Assembly (NCBI GenBank): GCA_963744255.1
Contig: CAVUSZ010000041.1
Location: 124,001-188,000, forward strand
DNA from: DATEDA01 sp963744255
GTDB lineage: Bacteria; Pseudomonadota; Gammaproteobacteria; Burkholderiales; SG8-39
Reading direction: 5' to 3'
Length of the DNA stretch: 64,000 nucleotides
This document shows positions 28,682 through 37,253 of this stretch, piece by piece (position 1 is the stretch's first letter; the number at the start of each line of letters is the position of its first letter). The notes beneath the pieces are model-generated. The model saw only the letters and a list, made by a program, of their open reading frames with translations. It was not told where the DNA came from and made no database searches. The position numbers and the translations under genes are program-made.

Positions 28682-29701
28682 TCAAGCCGGGGGCAGCTCG
28701 GCGAGCTCCCAGCGCGGGCGCACCGTGAAGGCGTACCCGCGCTCGCGCGCACCCGCCGCGCTCAAACGCAACGCGCCCGCCAGCGCGATCATCGCGCCGT
28801 TGTCGGTGCAGAGATCGAGCTCCGGATAGAACGCCTCGAATCCGTCGGCGCGCGCGGCCGCGTCGAGCCGCTCGCGGAGCCGCCGGTTCGCGCCGACGCC
28901 GCCGGCGACCACGAGCCGGCGCTCGCCGGTCGCCGCGAGCGCCGCACGGCACTTCGCCACCAGCACGTCGACGATCGCCTCCTGGAACTCGGCCGCCAGA
29001 TCGGCGCGCGCGGCATCGTCGAGCACTCCGCTCCTGGCGGCCGTGGCGACCGCGGTCTTGAGCCCGGAGAAACTGAAGTCGAGATCGCCGCTCGCGATCA
29101 CCGGGCGCGGCAGCTTGAAGCGGCCCGGACGCCCGCGGTCGGCGAGCGCGGCGAGCGCCGGCCCGCCCGGGTACCCGAGGCCGAGGAGCTGCGCGGTCTT
29201 GTCGAACGCCTCCCCCGCCGCATCGTCCGCGGTTTCGCCGAGGAGCTCGTAGGCCCCCACGCCTTCCACCCGCATCAGCTGCGTGTGCCCGCCCGACACG
29301 AGCAGCGCGACGAACGGAAACGCCGGCGGCCGCGCCGAGAGCAGCGGCGAGAGCAGGTGGCCTTCGAGATGATGGATCCCGATCGCCGGCACACCGAGGC
29401 CGTAGGCGAGCGACGCCGCGATGCTCGCGCCGACGAGCAGCGCGCCGGCGAGCCCCGGGCCTTCCGTGTACGCGACCGCGTCGAGGTCCGCGAATGTCGC
29501 GCCCGCGCGCGCGAGCACGCGTTCGACGAGCGGGAGCGTACGGCGGATGTGGTCGCGCGAGGCGAGCTCGGGCACGACGCCGCCGTAATCGGCGTGCATC
29601 GCCGCCTGGGAGTGCACCTCCTGCGCCAGGAGCCCGCGCGCGGTGTCGTACACCGCGGCGCCGGTCTCGTCGCAAGAAGTCTCGATGCCGAGGACGAGCA
29701 T
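28682..29701 (-). CDS. tsaD: tRNA N6-adenosine threonylcarbamoyltransferase TsaD
   Basis: The catalytic subunit of the t6A synthesis complex: it transfers threonylcarbamoyl from TC-AMP to A37 of ANN-decoding tRNAs with TsaB and TsaE. The 339 residues match the family. Landmarks are MLVLGIETSCDETG, the metal-binding IGIHHLEGHL with its HxExH pattern, SGGHTQLMRVEG, and the C-terminal CTDNGAMIALAG with metal Asp. The ATG at 29701 begins the universal motif, so longer upstream starts are not needed. It is an essential housekeeping gene sitting between two blocks of accessory genes. Confidence 0.96.
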   Translation of the reverse strand: MLVLGIETSCDETGAAVYDTARGLLAQEVHSQAAMHADYGGVVPELASRDHIRRTLPLVERVLARAGATFADLDAVAYTEGPGLAGALLVGASIAASLAYGLGVPAIGIHHLEGHLLSPLLSARPPAFPFVALLVSGGHTQLMRVEGVGAYELLGETADDAAGEAFDKTAQLLGLGYPGGPALAALADRGRPGRFKLPRPVIASGDLDFSFSGLKTAVATAARSGVLDDAARADLAAEFQEAIVDVLVAKCRAALAATGERRLVVAGGVGANRRLRERLDAAARADGFEAFYPELDLCTDNGAMIALAGALRLSAAGARERGYAFTVRPRWELAELPPA

Positions 29702-29863
29702 CCCGGAGGCGGCCTCGCTTGGCGGATCTAGAGGAGGGCAGGGCCGGAAGGGAAGGGGAGTACCCCACGCCTTCGCCCCCCTGTTCCCGCGCTTCCGATG
29801 CGAAGGAGGAGCATGGGTCGAGCGTAGCCGATTTGCCCGCGCGCGACTAACATTTGCTCTCCC

Positions 29864-30538
29864 ATGCGCCTCCTCATCGTCGAAGACGACGCGATGCTGG
29901 CCGACGGGCTCGCCCGGAGCCTTCGGCGCTCGGGCTATGCGGTCGACTGGGTCGACAGCGCCGAGCGCGCGCAGCTCGCCGTGGCGCACGAGACGTTCGA
30001 TCTCGTCGTGCTCGATGTCGGCCTGCCCGGCATCGACGGCTTCGAGCTGCTGCGGCGGCTGCGCAGGGCCGAGCGATACGTGCCGGTGATCGTGGTGACC
30101 GCGCGCGACGCGGTCAGCGACCGGGTGCGCGGCCTCGACCTCGGCGCCGACGATTACCTCGTCAAGCCGTTCGCGTTCGAGGAGCTCGAGGCGCGGGTGC
30201 GCGCGCTGATCCGCCGCGGCCGGACGCCGACGACGCCGCGGCTCGCCTACGGCCCGCTCGCGCTGGATCTCGTCGCGCGCGAAGCGCGAGTGAACGGCGA
30301 GCAGCTCGAGCTGACGGCGCGCGAGTGGGCGCTGATGGAGCTGTTCGTCACCCAGCCGGGCGTGGCGCTCTCGAAGGAGCGCATCGTGCAATCGCTGTCG
30401 AGCTGGGACGAGAAGCTCTCCCACAACGCGATCGAGGTCTACGTCTCGCGGCTGCGCGCGAAGCTCGAGCCGGCCGGCGTCTCGATCCGGACCGTGCGCG
30501 GGTTCGGCTATCTCCTCGAGACGCCGCATGAAGCCTGA
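29864..30538 (+). CDS. OmpR-family response regulator (QseB/TctD-like)
   Basis: A 224-residue two-component regulator. The receiver domain has the acidic pocket EDD (residues 7-9), phosphoacceptor Asp51 in VVLDVGLPG, and Lys101 in DDYLVKPFAF. The C-terminal winged helix includes LELTAREWALMELFV, SKERIVQSLSSWDE, the recognition helix NAIEVYVSRLRAKLE and TVRGFGYLLE. The kinase gene overlaps its end. Position immediately upstream of a metal-efflux pair suggests that it controls that pump or responds to metal, but the QseB/TctD subtype also governs carboxylate uptake, so the signal is open. Confidence 0.92.
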   Translation: MRLLIVEDDAMLADGLARSLRRSGYAVDWVDSAERAQLAVAHETFDLVVLDVGLPGIDGFELLRRLRRAERYVPVIVVTARDAVSDRVRGLDLGADDYLVKPFAFEELEARVRALIRRGRTPTTPRLAYGPLALDLVAREARVNGEQLELTAREWALMELFVTQPGVALSKERIVQSLSSWDEKLSHNAIEVYVSRLRAKLEPAGVSIRTVRGFGYLLETPHEA

Positions 30539-31889
30539 GCGCCGTATCCGTACGCTGCTCCTCGGGTGGCTGCTCGTGCCGCTCGCCCTGGTGCTCGGCG
30601 CGAGCGCGGTTGCGAGCTACACCACGGCGCTGCGGATCGCGTCCGAAGCGTACGACCGCGCGCTGCTCGACCCGGCGCTCGCGATCGCGCAGCGCCTCTC
30701 GGCAGCCGACGGGAGCGTCGAGCTCGATCTCTCGCCCGCGACGCTCGAGGCGCTGCGCGTCGACTCGATCGACCGCGTTTACTTCGCGATCGGCGCGCAA
30801 GGCCGGCTGATCGCCGGGCAGGCCGAGGTGCCGGCGCCGGCGGAGGACCCGGTCGAAGGGACGCCGGTGTTCTACGACGGCACGGTGCGCGGCGAGCCGG
30901 TGCGGGTGGCGGCGATGATCGTGCCGTTCGCCGACGGGCCGGCGCGCATCCTCGTCGCCGAGACGCTCGTCAAGCGCGAGCGCATGGTGCGCCAGCTCCT
31001 CGCCTCGAGCGCCCTCCCCGAGCTCGCGTTCTTCGTCGTCGCGCTCGCGGTCGTGTGGTACGGCGTCGGGCGCGGGCTCGCGCCGCTCGAGGACCTGCGC
31101 GCCGAGCTGGCCGGCCGAGCGCCGCGCGATCTGCGCCCGCTGCCTGCGGACCGGGCGCCGCTCGAGGTGCGTCCGCTCGTGCAGGCGCTGAACGATCTGC
31201 TGCGCCGTCTCGCCGAGTCGATCGCCGCGCAGCAGCGGTTCGTCGCCGATGCCGCGCACCAGCTCCGCACGCCGCTCGCCGCGTTGCAGGCGCAGGTGGA
31301 CGCGGCACGGCGGGAGCCGATGCCGCCCGAGCTGGCCGCGACGATCGAGCATCTGCACGCGGCTGCGCGCCGCGCGGCGCATCTCGCGCGGCAGCTCCTC
31401 ACGCTCGCCGCGGTCGAGCCGGCCGCCGAGCGGCCGTTCACGCCCGAGCCGACCGATCTCGCCGCGGTCACGCAAACCCGGGTCGCCGACTGGGTCGCGC
31501 GCGCCGATACGAAGGCGATCGACCTCGGATTCGAGCTCGAGCCCGCCCCGGTCGCCGGGGAGCCGGGCCTGCTCGCGGAGCTTGCCTCGAACCTCGTCGA
31601 CAATGCGCTCCACTACACGCCGCGCGGCGGCGAGGTGACGCTGCGCACCGGACGCCGCAACGGGCGCGTGTTCCTCGAGGTCGAGGACAACGGGCCGGGC
31701 ATCCCCGCGGCCGATCGCGAGCAGGTGCTGGAGCGGTTTCACCGCGTGAAGGGCACGCCGGGTGAAGGCTCGGGGCTCGGGCTCGCGATCGTGCGCGAGA
31801 TCGCGCACCGCCACGGCGCCGCGGTCGACATCGGGGGTCCGGCATCGGGCAGCGGAACGTTAGTGGCGGTATCTTTCCCGGTCCCCTGA
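30528..31889 (+). CDS. Sensor histidine kinase partner of the OmpR-type regulator
   Basis: A 453-residue inner-membrane kinase. One N-terminal transmembrane helix (LLLGWLLVPLALVLGASAV), a periplasmic sensor of about 120 residues of the 2CSK-N type, and a second helix (LAFFVVALAVVWYGVG) are followed by the catalytic part: DAAHQLRTPLAAL with phosphorylated His244, N-box NLVDNALHYTP, and nucleotide motifs DNGPGIP and GSGLGLAIVREIA. The ATG lies inside the end of the regulator gene (11-base overlap), so both are made together. The sensor shows no obvious His/Cys metal site. Confidence 0.92.
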   Translation: MKPERRIRTLLLGWLLVPLALVLGASAVASYTTALRIASEAYDRALLDPALAIAQRLSAADGSVELDLSPATLEALRVDSIDRVYFAIGAQGRLIAGQAEVPAPAEDPVEGTPVFYDGTVRGEPVRVAAMIVPFADGPARILVAETLVKRERMVRQLLASSALPELAFFVVALAVVWYGVGRGLAPLEDLRAELAGRAPRDLRPLPADRAPLEVRPLVQALNDLLRRLAESIAAQQRFVADAAHQLRTPLAALQAQVDAARREPMPPELAATIEHLHAAARRAAHLARQLLTLAAVEPAAERPFTPEPTDLAAVTQTRVADWVARADTKAIDLGFELEPAPVAGEPGLLAELASNLVDNALHYTPRGGEVTLRTGRRNGRVFLEVEDNGPGIPAADREQVLERFHRVKGTPGEGSGLGLAIVREIAHRHGAAVDIGGPASGSGTLVAVSFPVP

Positions 31890-31953
31890 AGCCAACAGAA
31901 GGAGCCGGGTCAGCGTTCTGTCAGGTTTGGAGAGCTAGCTTCCGCAGTTTGCC

Positions 31954-33084
31954 GTGTTCCGCCGCCTTCCCTTCCTCGCGCTCCTTGCCCTGATCGCCGC
32001 CGGCTGCGGCGAGCGTCCGGCGCCGCACGCCGACGCTGATGCGCGGGTCGAGGACGGTCGCGTCGTGTTTCCGGAGCGAAGCCCACAGCTCGCCTCGATC
32101 GTCACGCAGACCGCCGAAGTGCGGCGCTCGGCCGTCGTCCGGCTCCCCGGAAGGATAGTCTGGGACGAGGAGCGCACGGCCCGGCTCTACCCTGCATTCG
32201 CCGGGCGCGTCGTGCGGATCGACGCGAAGCAGGGAGACGTCGTGCGGGCGGGGCAGCGTCTCGCGCAGCTCGCCTCGCCCGACTTCGGCCAGGTGCAATC
32301 CGAGGGGCGCAAGGCCGCGGCCGATCTCGCGCTGGCGGAGAAGAACCTCGCGCGCGTGCGCGAGCTCGTGGCGAACGACGTCGCCGCGAAGAAGGACCTG
32401 CAGAACGCCGAGGCGGAGTTCGCGCGCTCGCGCGCGGAGCACGCACGTGCGCTGGAGCGGGTACGGCTCTACGGCGGCGGCGAAGCGGTCGACTCGACCT
32501 TCGCCCTGCGCAGCCCGATCGCGGGCACCGTCGTCGAGCGCAACATCAACCCCGGCCAGGAGCTGCGGCCCGAGTCCGCGACGGCGAACATGCCGGCGAT
32601 GTTCGTCGTGACCGACCCGACCCGCCTGTGGGTGCTGCTGGACGCCACCGAGCGTGACCTCCCGCTGCTCAGGGCGGGGCGGATCGTGACCTTCAAGTCG
32701 AGCGCGTATCCGGACGACACGTTCGAGGCGCAGATCGACGCCGTGTCGGACTTCATCGACCCGCAATCGCGGACGATCAAGGTGCGCGGCTCGACTGCGA
32801 ACGAGGACCGCCGGCTGAAGGGCGAGATGTACGTCGTCGCGAGGGCCGAGGTGCCGGTGCGGCCCGGCGTCTCGGTCCCGGCGAAGGCGGTGTTCCTGCT
32901 CGGGAATCGCCACTACGCGTTCATCGAGGAATCGCCCGGCCGATTCCTCCGTGTCGAAGTCCACGCCGAGGGGGAGGACGGCGGGCTCGTTCCGATCATC
33001 GCCGGCGTTGCAGCCGGCCAGAAGGTCGTGGTGGACGGCAGCCTCTTCCTGCAGCAGGTGTTCGCCTCGAAAGCAAAGAGTTGA
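31954..33084 (+). CDS. RND efflux periplasmic adaptor, CzcB/CusB-like lipoprotein
   Basis: A membrane-fusion protein of 376 residues that bridges an RND pump to an outer-membrane channel. It starts with GTG and a lipoprotein signal whose Cys is residue 18 (ALIAAGC), so it is lipid-anchored. The two lipoyl halves are seen in LYPAFAGRVVRIDAKQGDVV and LRSPIAGTVVERNINPGQEL flanking an alpha-hairpin (KAAADLALAEKNLARVRELV); beta-barrel and membrane-proximal domains follow. It lacks the extra Met/His-rich ends of CusB. Its stop overlaps the TTG start of the pump gene. Confidence 0.88.
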   Translation: MFRRLPFLALLALIAAGCGERPAPHADADARVEDGRVVFPERSPQLASIVTQTAEVRRSAVVRLPGRIVWDEERTARLYPAFAGRVVRIDAKQGDVVRAGQRLAQLASPDFGQVQSEGRKAAADLALAEKNLARVRELVANDVAAKKDLQNAEAEFARSRAEHARALERVRLYGGGEAVDSTFALRSPIAGTVVERNINPGQELRPESATANMPAMFVVTDPTRLWVLLDATERDLPLLRAGRIVTFKSSAYPDDTFEAQIDAVSDFIDPQSRTIKVRGSTANEDRRLKGEMYVVARAEVPVRPGVSVPAKAVFLLGNRHYAFIEESPGRFLRVEVHAEGEDGGLVPIIAGVAAGQKVVVDGSLFLQQVFASKAKS

Positions 33085-36000
33085 TCAAGCGCATCGTCAG
33101 CTTCGCGCTCCACCAGTCGCACTTCGTGGTGCTCGGAACGCTGCTCTTCGTGGCGAGCGGCATCGCGGCGTTCAAGCAGCTCCCGATCGAGGCGTTTCCG
33201 GACGTGACCGACACTCAGGTCAACGTCATCACGCTGTTCCCGGGCCGGGCAGCGGAGGAGGTCGAGCGCCAGGTCACCATCCCGCTCGAGGTCGTGCTCG
33301 CCGGCATCCCGAACTCGGTGCGGATGTTCTCGCATACTCAATTCGGCCTGTCGTTCCTGATCCTCACCTTCAACGACGCCGCCGACCCGTATTTCGCCCG
33401 CCAGCAGGTGGTCGAGCGGCTGCGGGAGGCCGACTTGCCGAACGGGGTCCAGCCGGAGCTCGCGCCGCTCTCGACGCCTATCGGCGAGGTATACCGCTAC
33501 CGGCTCAAGTCGGATATCCCGGACTCGCGCGAGCTGCGGACGCTCCAGGACTGGGTCGTGGTGCGGCAGCTCAAGCTCATTCCGGGCGTCGCCGACGTCG
33601 TGAGCCTCGGTGGCCTGATCAAGCAGTACGAGGTGAATCCCGACCTCGGCAAGCTGCGCGATTACAAGGTGACGCTCCACCAGCTCACCGAGGCCCTCGG
33701 CCGCGGCAACGCGAACGCCGGTGGCGGTTACACGCAGCAGGGCCGCCAGCAGTACCTCATCCGAGGCATCGGCCTTCTGCGCTCGGCGGAGGAGATCGGG
33801 AACATCGTCGTCGCCGAGCGGAACGGCGTGCCGGTGCTCGTGCGGCATCTCGCCGAGGTCACCATCGGCAACGTGCCACGGCAGGGCATCGTCGGCCAGG
33901 ATGACGAGGACGACGTCACGAGCGGCATCGTCCTCATGCGCAAGGGCGAGAACCCGTCGCTGGTCCTCGACCAGTTGAAGGCGAAGGTCGCGCAGCTCAA
34001 CGACTCAGTCCTTCCGAAGCACGTGAAGATCGTGCCGTTCTACGATCGCACGTGGCTGATCGAGCGGACGTTGCGGACGGTCTTCACCAACCTCGTCGAA
34101 GGCGCGCTCCTCGTCACCGCGGTGCTGGTGCTCTTCCTCGGCAACCTGCGCGCGGCGTTCATCGTCGCGCTGGTGATCCCCCTGAGCCTTCTCTCAACCT
34201 TCCTCGGGCTGACGTTCCTCGGCATCCCCGCCAACCTGCTCTCGCTCGGGGCAATGGACTTCGGAATCATCGTGGACGGGGCGGTGATCGTGGTCGAGAA
34301 CGTGTTCCGGCGCCTGAGCGAGGGCGTCAACGAGCGCGTGTCGCGCGTGCAGAAGGTCCTCGAGGCGACCGTCGAGGTCGGGCGGCCAACGCTGTTCTCG
34401 ATGCTGATCATCATCGCGGCGCACATCCCGATCTTCACCTTGCAGCGGCACGAGGGGCGGATCTTCGAGCCCATGGCCTGGTCGGTCACGTCTGCCCTGG
34501 TCGGGTCGCTCATCCTCTCGCTCACGCTGGTGCCGCTGCTCTGCCTGTGGCTGCTGCAGAAGAACCTCGCGCACGAGGAACCGCGGATCGTCTTGTGGTG
34601 CAAGCGAGCGTACGAGCCGACGCTCGCCTGGGCGCTCGCGCACCCGCGCGCGGTCATCGGCGGGGCGCTCGTCGCGCTCGCCGTGAGCCTCGCCCTGGTG
34701 CCCAGGCTCGGCACGGAGTTCCTGCCGGAGCTGAACGAAGGGACGATCTGGATCAACGCGCCGTTTCCGCCCAGCGTATCGGTGACCGAATCGCGCGAGA
34801 TGACGCGCAAGATGCGCGAGCGCCTGCTTACCATCCCGGAGGTCAAGTCGGTGATGTCGAAGGCCGGCCGGCCCGAGGATGGCACCGACCCGAAGCTGAT
34901 CAACATGGCCGAGTTCCTGATCGATCCGAAGCCGGACGCCGAGTGGCGTCCGGGGCTGACCCGGCGCAAGCTTCTCGACGAGATGGAGCGCGTGCTCGAG
35001 GACCTGCCGGGCATCGACGCGTCGTTTTCGCAGCCGATCCGCGACAACGTGCTCGAGTCGATCTCGCAGATCGACGGCCAGATCGTGATCAAGGTGTTCG
35101 GCGAGGATCTCGCCGAGCTACGCCGCCTCGCGCTCACGGCGCTCGACGCAGTGAAGGACGTGCGTGGCGTGTCGCGGGCCTTCGTCGATCGGCTCGGCGA
35201 GCTGCCGCAGATCCAGATCCAGATCGACCGTGCGGCGGCGGCGCGTTACGGGCTGAACGTCGCAGACATCGAGGATGTGGTGGAGACCGCGCTCGGCGGC
35301 AACGCGGCGACGCAGCTCTGGGAGGGCGAGCGGCGGTTCGCGGTGGTGGTGCGGCTGAAGGGCGACGAGCGCACGTTCACGCGCATGCAGGAGGTGCTCG
35401 TGAGCGCGCCGACCGGCGCTTACATCCCGCTGTCGCAGGTTGCCGAATTCCGCACGTTGTCAGGAAGCATGAACATCAGCCGCGAGAACGGCACGCGGGT
35501 GCTCTCGATCGGCATCTTCATCCGCGACCGCGACATGGGGAGCGTCGTGGCCGACATGAAGGAGCGGGTGGCGGGCGCGGTCGAGCTGCCGCCCGGCTAC
35601 ACGATGGCGTGGTCGGGCGAGTTCGAGAACCAGGAACGGGCGATGGCACGGCTCGCGGTGATCGTGCCGCTGTCGGTGCTGATCATATTCCTGCTGCTGT
35701 TCGACGCGTTCAAGTCGTTCCGGAGCGCGCTGCTCATTCTGCTCAACATCCCGTTCGCGCTGATCGGCGGGATCCTCGCCCTGCTCGCGACCGGGATTCC
35801 GCTGTCGGTATCGGCGGCGATCGGGTTCATCGCGCTCTTCGGCCAGGCGGTGCTGAACGGCGTGGTGATGGTGTCCTACTTCGACCAGCTACGGAACGCC
35901 GGCGCGAGTCCGCACGAGGCCGTGATGAAAGGGTCGCTCGTGCGCCTGCGGACCGTGCTGATGACCGGCCTCCTCGCGATGCTCGGGCTCGCGCCGATGG

Positions 36001-36170
36001 CGATCTCGACCGGCATCGGCTCCGAAACGCAGAAGCCGCTCGCGGTCGTGGTGATCGGCGGGCTGATCTCGGCGACGATCCTGACGCTGATCGTGCTGCC
36101 GACGCTCTATCTCGTGTTCCAGGAGCGCTTTCCGCACAAGCACCGGCGGCCGGCGGCCGCGCTTCCTTAG
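33081..36170 (+). CDS. Heavy-metal efflux RND transporter, CzcA-like
   Basis: An inner-membrane proton-driven pump of 1029 residues, the full size of HME-RND proteins. The N-terminal region (LPIEAFPDVTDTQVNVITLF) and helix 4 motif AMDFGIIVDGAVIVVEN are of the CzcA/CnrA type that export divalent cations (Zn, Co, Ni), not the CusA type for Cu/Ag. The pore domain GTEFLPELNEGTIWINAPFP is also typical. The start is TTG overlapping the adaptor stop (TTGA). No outer-membrane factor gene is present, so the complex must borrow a TolC-like channel encoded elsewhere. Metal range is inferred from the motif only. Confidence 0.9.
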   Translation: MIKRIVSFALHQSHFVVLGTLLFVASGIAAFKQLPIEAFPDVTDTQVNVITLFPGRAAEEVERQVTIPLEVVLAGIPNSVRMFSHTQFGLSFLILTFNDAADPYFARQQVVERLREADLPNGVQPELAPLSTPIGEVYRYRLKSDIPDSRELRTLQDWVVVRQLKLIPGVADVVSLGGLIKQYEVNPDLGKLRDYKVTLHQLTEALGRGNANAGGGYTQQGRQQYLIRGIGLLRSAEEIGNIVVAERNGVPVLVRHLAEVTIGNVPRQGIVGQDDEDDVTSGIVLMRKGENPSLVLDQLKAKVAQLNDSVLPKHVKIVPFYDRTWLIERTLRTVFTNLVEGALLVTAVLVLFLGNLRAAFIVALVIPLSLLSTFLGLTFLGIPANLLSLGAMDFGIIVDGAVIVVENVFRRLSEGVNERVSRVQKVLEATVEVGRPTLFSMLIIIAAHIPIFTLQRHEGRIFEPMAWSVTSALVGSLILSLTLVPLLCLWLLQKNLAHEEPRIVLWCKRAYEPTLAWALAHPRAVIGGALVALAVSLALVPRLGTEFLPELNEGTIWINAPFPPSVSVTESREMTRKMRERLLTIPEVKSVMSKAGRPEDGTDPKLINMAEFLIDPKPDAEWRPGLTRRKLLDEMERVLEDLPGIDASFSQPIRDNVLESISQIDGQIVIKVFGEDLAELRRLALTALDAVKDVRGVSRAFVDRLGELPQIQIQIDRAAAARYGLNVADIEDVVETALGGNAATQLWEGERRFAVVVRLKGDERTFTRMQEVLVSAPTGAYIPLSQVAEFRTLSGSMNISRENGTRVLSIGIFIRDRDMGSVVADMKERVAGAVELPPGYTMAWSGEFENQERAMARLAVIVPLSVLIIFLLLFDAFKSFRSALLILLNIPFALIGGILALLATGIPLSVSAAIGFIALFGQAVLNGVVMVSYFDQLRNAGASPHEAVMKGSLVRLRTVLMTGLLAMLGLAPMAISTGIGSETQKPLAVVVIGGLISATILTLIVLPTLYLVFQERFPHKHRRPAAALP

Positions 36171-36264
36171 CGTCGCACGCAACCTCTTGCCGGGTGCGTC
36201 AGGGATTTGTCAGCCATGCGGGTGTAGCGTATCCGTGCTTCCTCTCAACTGGTCGAAACTCTTT

Positions 36265-36293
36265 AACGGCCCCACACAGGGCCGTTTTCTTTT
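36265..36293 (+). terminator. Rho-independent terminator after the efflux operon
   Basis: A perfect eight-base-pair stem, AACGGCCC (36265-36272) with GGGCCGTT (36279-36286), around the loop CACACA, followed by a T-rich tract through 36293. It lies about 95 bases after the pump gene and separates it from the rpsU promoter. Confidence 0.9.
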
Positions 36294-36355
36294 GGGGAAC
36301 CGGTCCGTTCACCGGTTTGGTGCGCTTCGAAGGTAGCCTGGGGCCGGCCGCCGCC

Positions 36356-36385
36356 TTGTCCGCAACCTCCTGATTCGGCTATACT
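36356..36385 (+). promoter_or_regulatory. Sigma-70 promoter of rpsU
   Basis: TTGTCC at 36356-36361 and TATACT at 36380-36385 with an 18-base spacer form a good sigma-70 promoter. The first transcribed base would be near 36392, leaving a leader of about 22 bases with GGAG before the rpsU ATG. Confidence 0.75.
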
Positions 36386-36413
36386 CCCGCGCCTTCGATC
36401 CGCCGGAGCTTCA

Positions 36414-36626
36414 ATGCCGACCGTTCGCGTCAAAGAAAACGAGCCGTTCGAGGTGGCCCTGCGCCGCTTCAAGCGCACCGTCGAGAAGACGGGCCTCCTG
36501 ACCGAGCTCCGCGCCCGGGAGTACTACGAGAAGCCGACCCAGGCGAGGAAACGCAAGCTCGCCGCCGCGATCAAGCGGCATTTCAAGCGGCTACGCAGCC
36601 AGCAGCTCCCGCCCAAGCTTTACTAG
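36414..36626 (+). CDS. rpsU: 30S ribosomal protein S21
   Basis: A 70-residue basic protein (PTVRVKENEPFEVALRRFKR start, RKRKLAAAIKRHFKRLRSQQ near the end) of the small ribosomal subunit, helping base-pairing of 16S rRNA with Shine-Dalgarno sequences. It is the first gene of the classic macromolecular-synthesis operon, followed here by yqeY, dnaG and rpoD as in other betaproteobacteria. A terminator-like hairpin after it and a strong promoter before it allow it to be made in far larger amounts than primase. Confidence 0.97.
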   Translation: MPTVRVKENEPFEVALRRFKRTVEKTGLLTELRAREYYEKPTQARKRKLAAAIKRHFKRLRSQQLPPKLY

Positions 36627-36651
36627 GGCGGCCGAAGATTCAACCGCGAAG

Positions 36652-36682
36652 AGCGCCGGACGCCGAGCGTGCCGGCGCTTTT
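36652..36682 (+). terminator. Attenuator-like terminator between rpsU and yqeY
   Basis: AGCGCCGG (36652-36659) pairs perfectly with CCGGCGCT (36672-36679) and is followed by TTT. It sits 25 bases after the rpsU stop. The E. coli operon also has a leaky terminator after rpsU that lowers dnaG expression; this hairpin is in the equivalent place. Confidence 0.75.
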
Positions 36683-36696
36683 GCATTTGACCGGCC

Positions 36697-37140
36697 ATGA
36701 CGCTCAAAGCCCGCATCACCGATGACATGAAAGCCGCCATGAAGGCGAAGGACGCCGGGCGTCTCGGCGCGGTGCGTCTCGCCCTTGCGGCGATCAAGCA
36801 GCGCGAGGTCGACGAGCGCAGGGATCTCTCGGACGCCGAGGCAATCGCGGTGCTCGAGAAGATGATCAAGCAGCGCCATGACTCGATCCGGCAGTTCACC
36901 GCCGGCGGCCGCAAGGACCTCGCGGACCAGGAGCAGTTCGAGATCGACGTGCTCGCGTCCTATCTGCCGCAGCAGGCGGCCGAGACCGAGGTCGACGCCG
37001 TGATCGCCGAAGCGATCGCCGCCACTGGCGCGAAGGGCATCGCCGACATGGGGAAGGTGATGGGTCAGGTCAAGCCAAGGCTCGCCGGCCGCGCCGACAT
37101 GGGCCAGGTCTCAGCGCGCGTCAAAGCGCGACTGGCATAG
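36697..37140 (+). CDS. yqeY: GatB/YqeY domain protein
   Basis: A 147-residue protein with the helical YqeY domain (MTLKARITDDMKAAMKAKDA, LGAVRLALAAIKQREVDERR, IEVLASYLPQQ-like IDVLASYLPQQA) that resembles the tRNA-binding tail of the amidotransferase subunit GatB. Its activity is not established; it may bind tRNA. The C-terminal IADMGKVMGQVKPRLAGRAD and VSARVKARL segment is conserved in the family. It lies between rpsU and dnaG, its usual place in betaproteobacteria, 14 bases after the attenuator T tract. Confidence 0.92.
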   Translation: MTLKARITDDMKAAMKAKDAGRLGAVRLALAAIKQREVDERRDLSDAEAIAVLEKMIKQRHDSIRQFTAGGRKDLADQEQFEIDVLASYLPQQAAETEVDAVIAEAIAATGAKGIADMGKVMGQVKPRLAGRADMGQVSARVKARLA

Positions 37141-37225
37141 GCGACTCGTGCATGCCCGCGCCGTTACGGGGGCATGCGGCGGACCTGGGGGATTGCGAAG
37201 GGCCTCTGGCCTCCATTCGCGCGGT

Positions 37226-37253
37226 TTGCGTAATCCCCAGAATCGGCTATAAA
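37226..37253 (+). promoter_or_regulatory. Candidate internal promoter for dnaG
   Basis: TTGCGT (37226-37231) and TATAAA (37248-37253) are separated by 16 bases, a reasonable sigma-70 promoter. Transcripts would start near 37260, about 230 bases before dnaG. The -35 lies in an inverted repeat (CTGGGGGATT near 37185 with AATCCCCAG near 37240). Confidence 0.5.
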
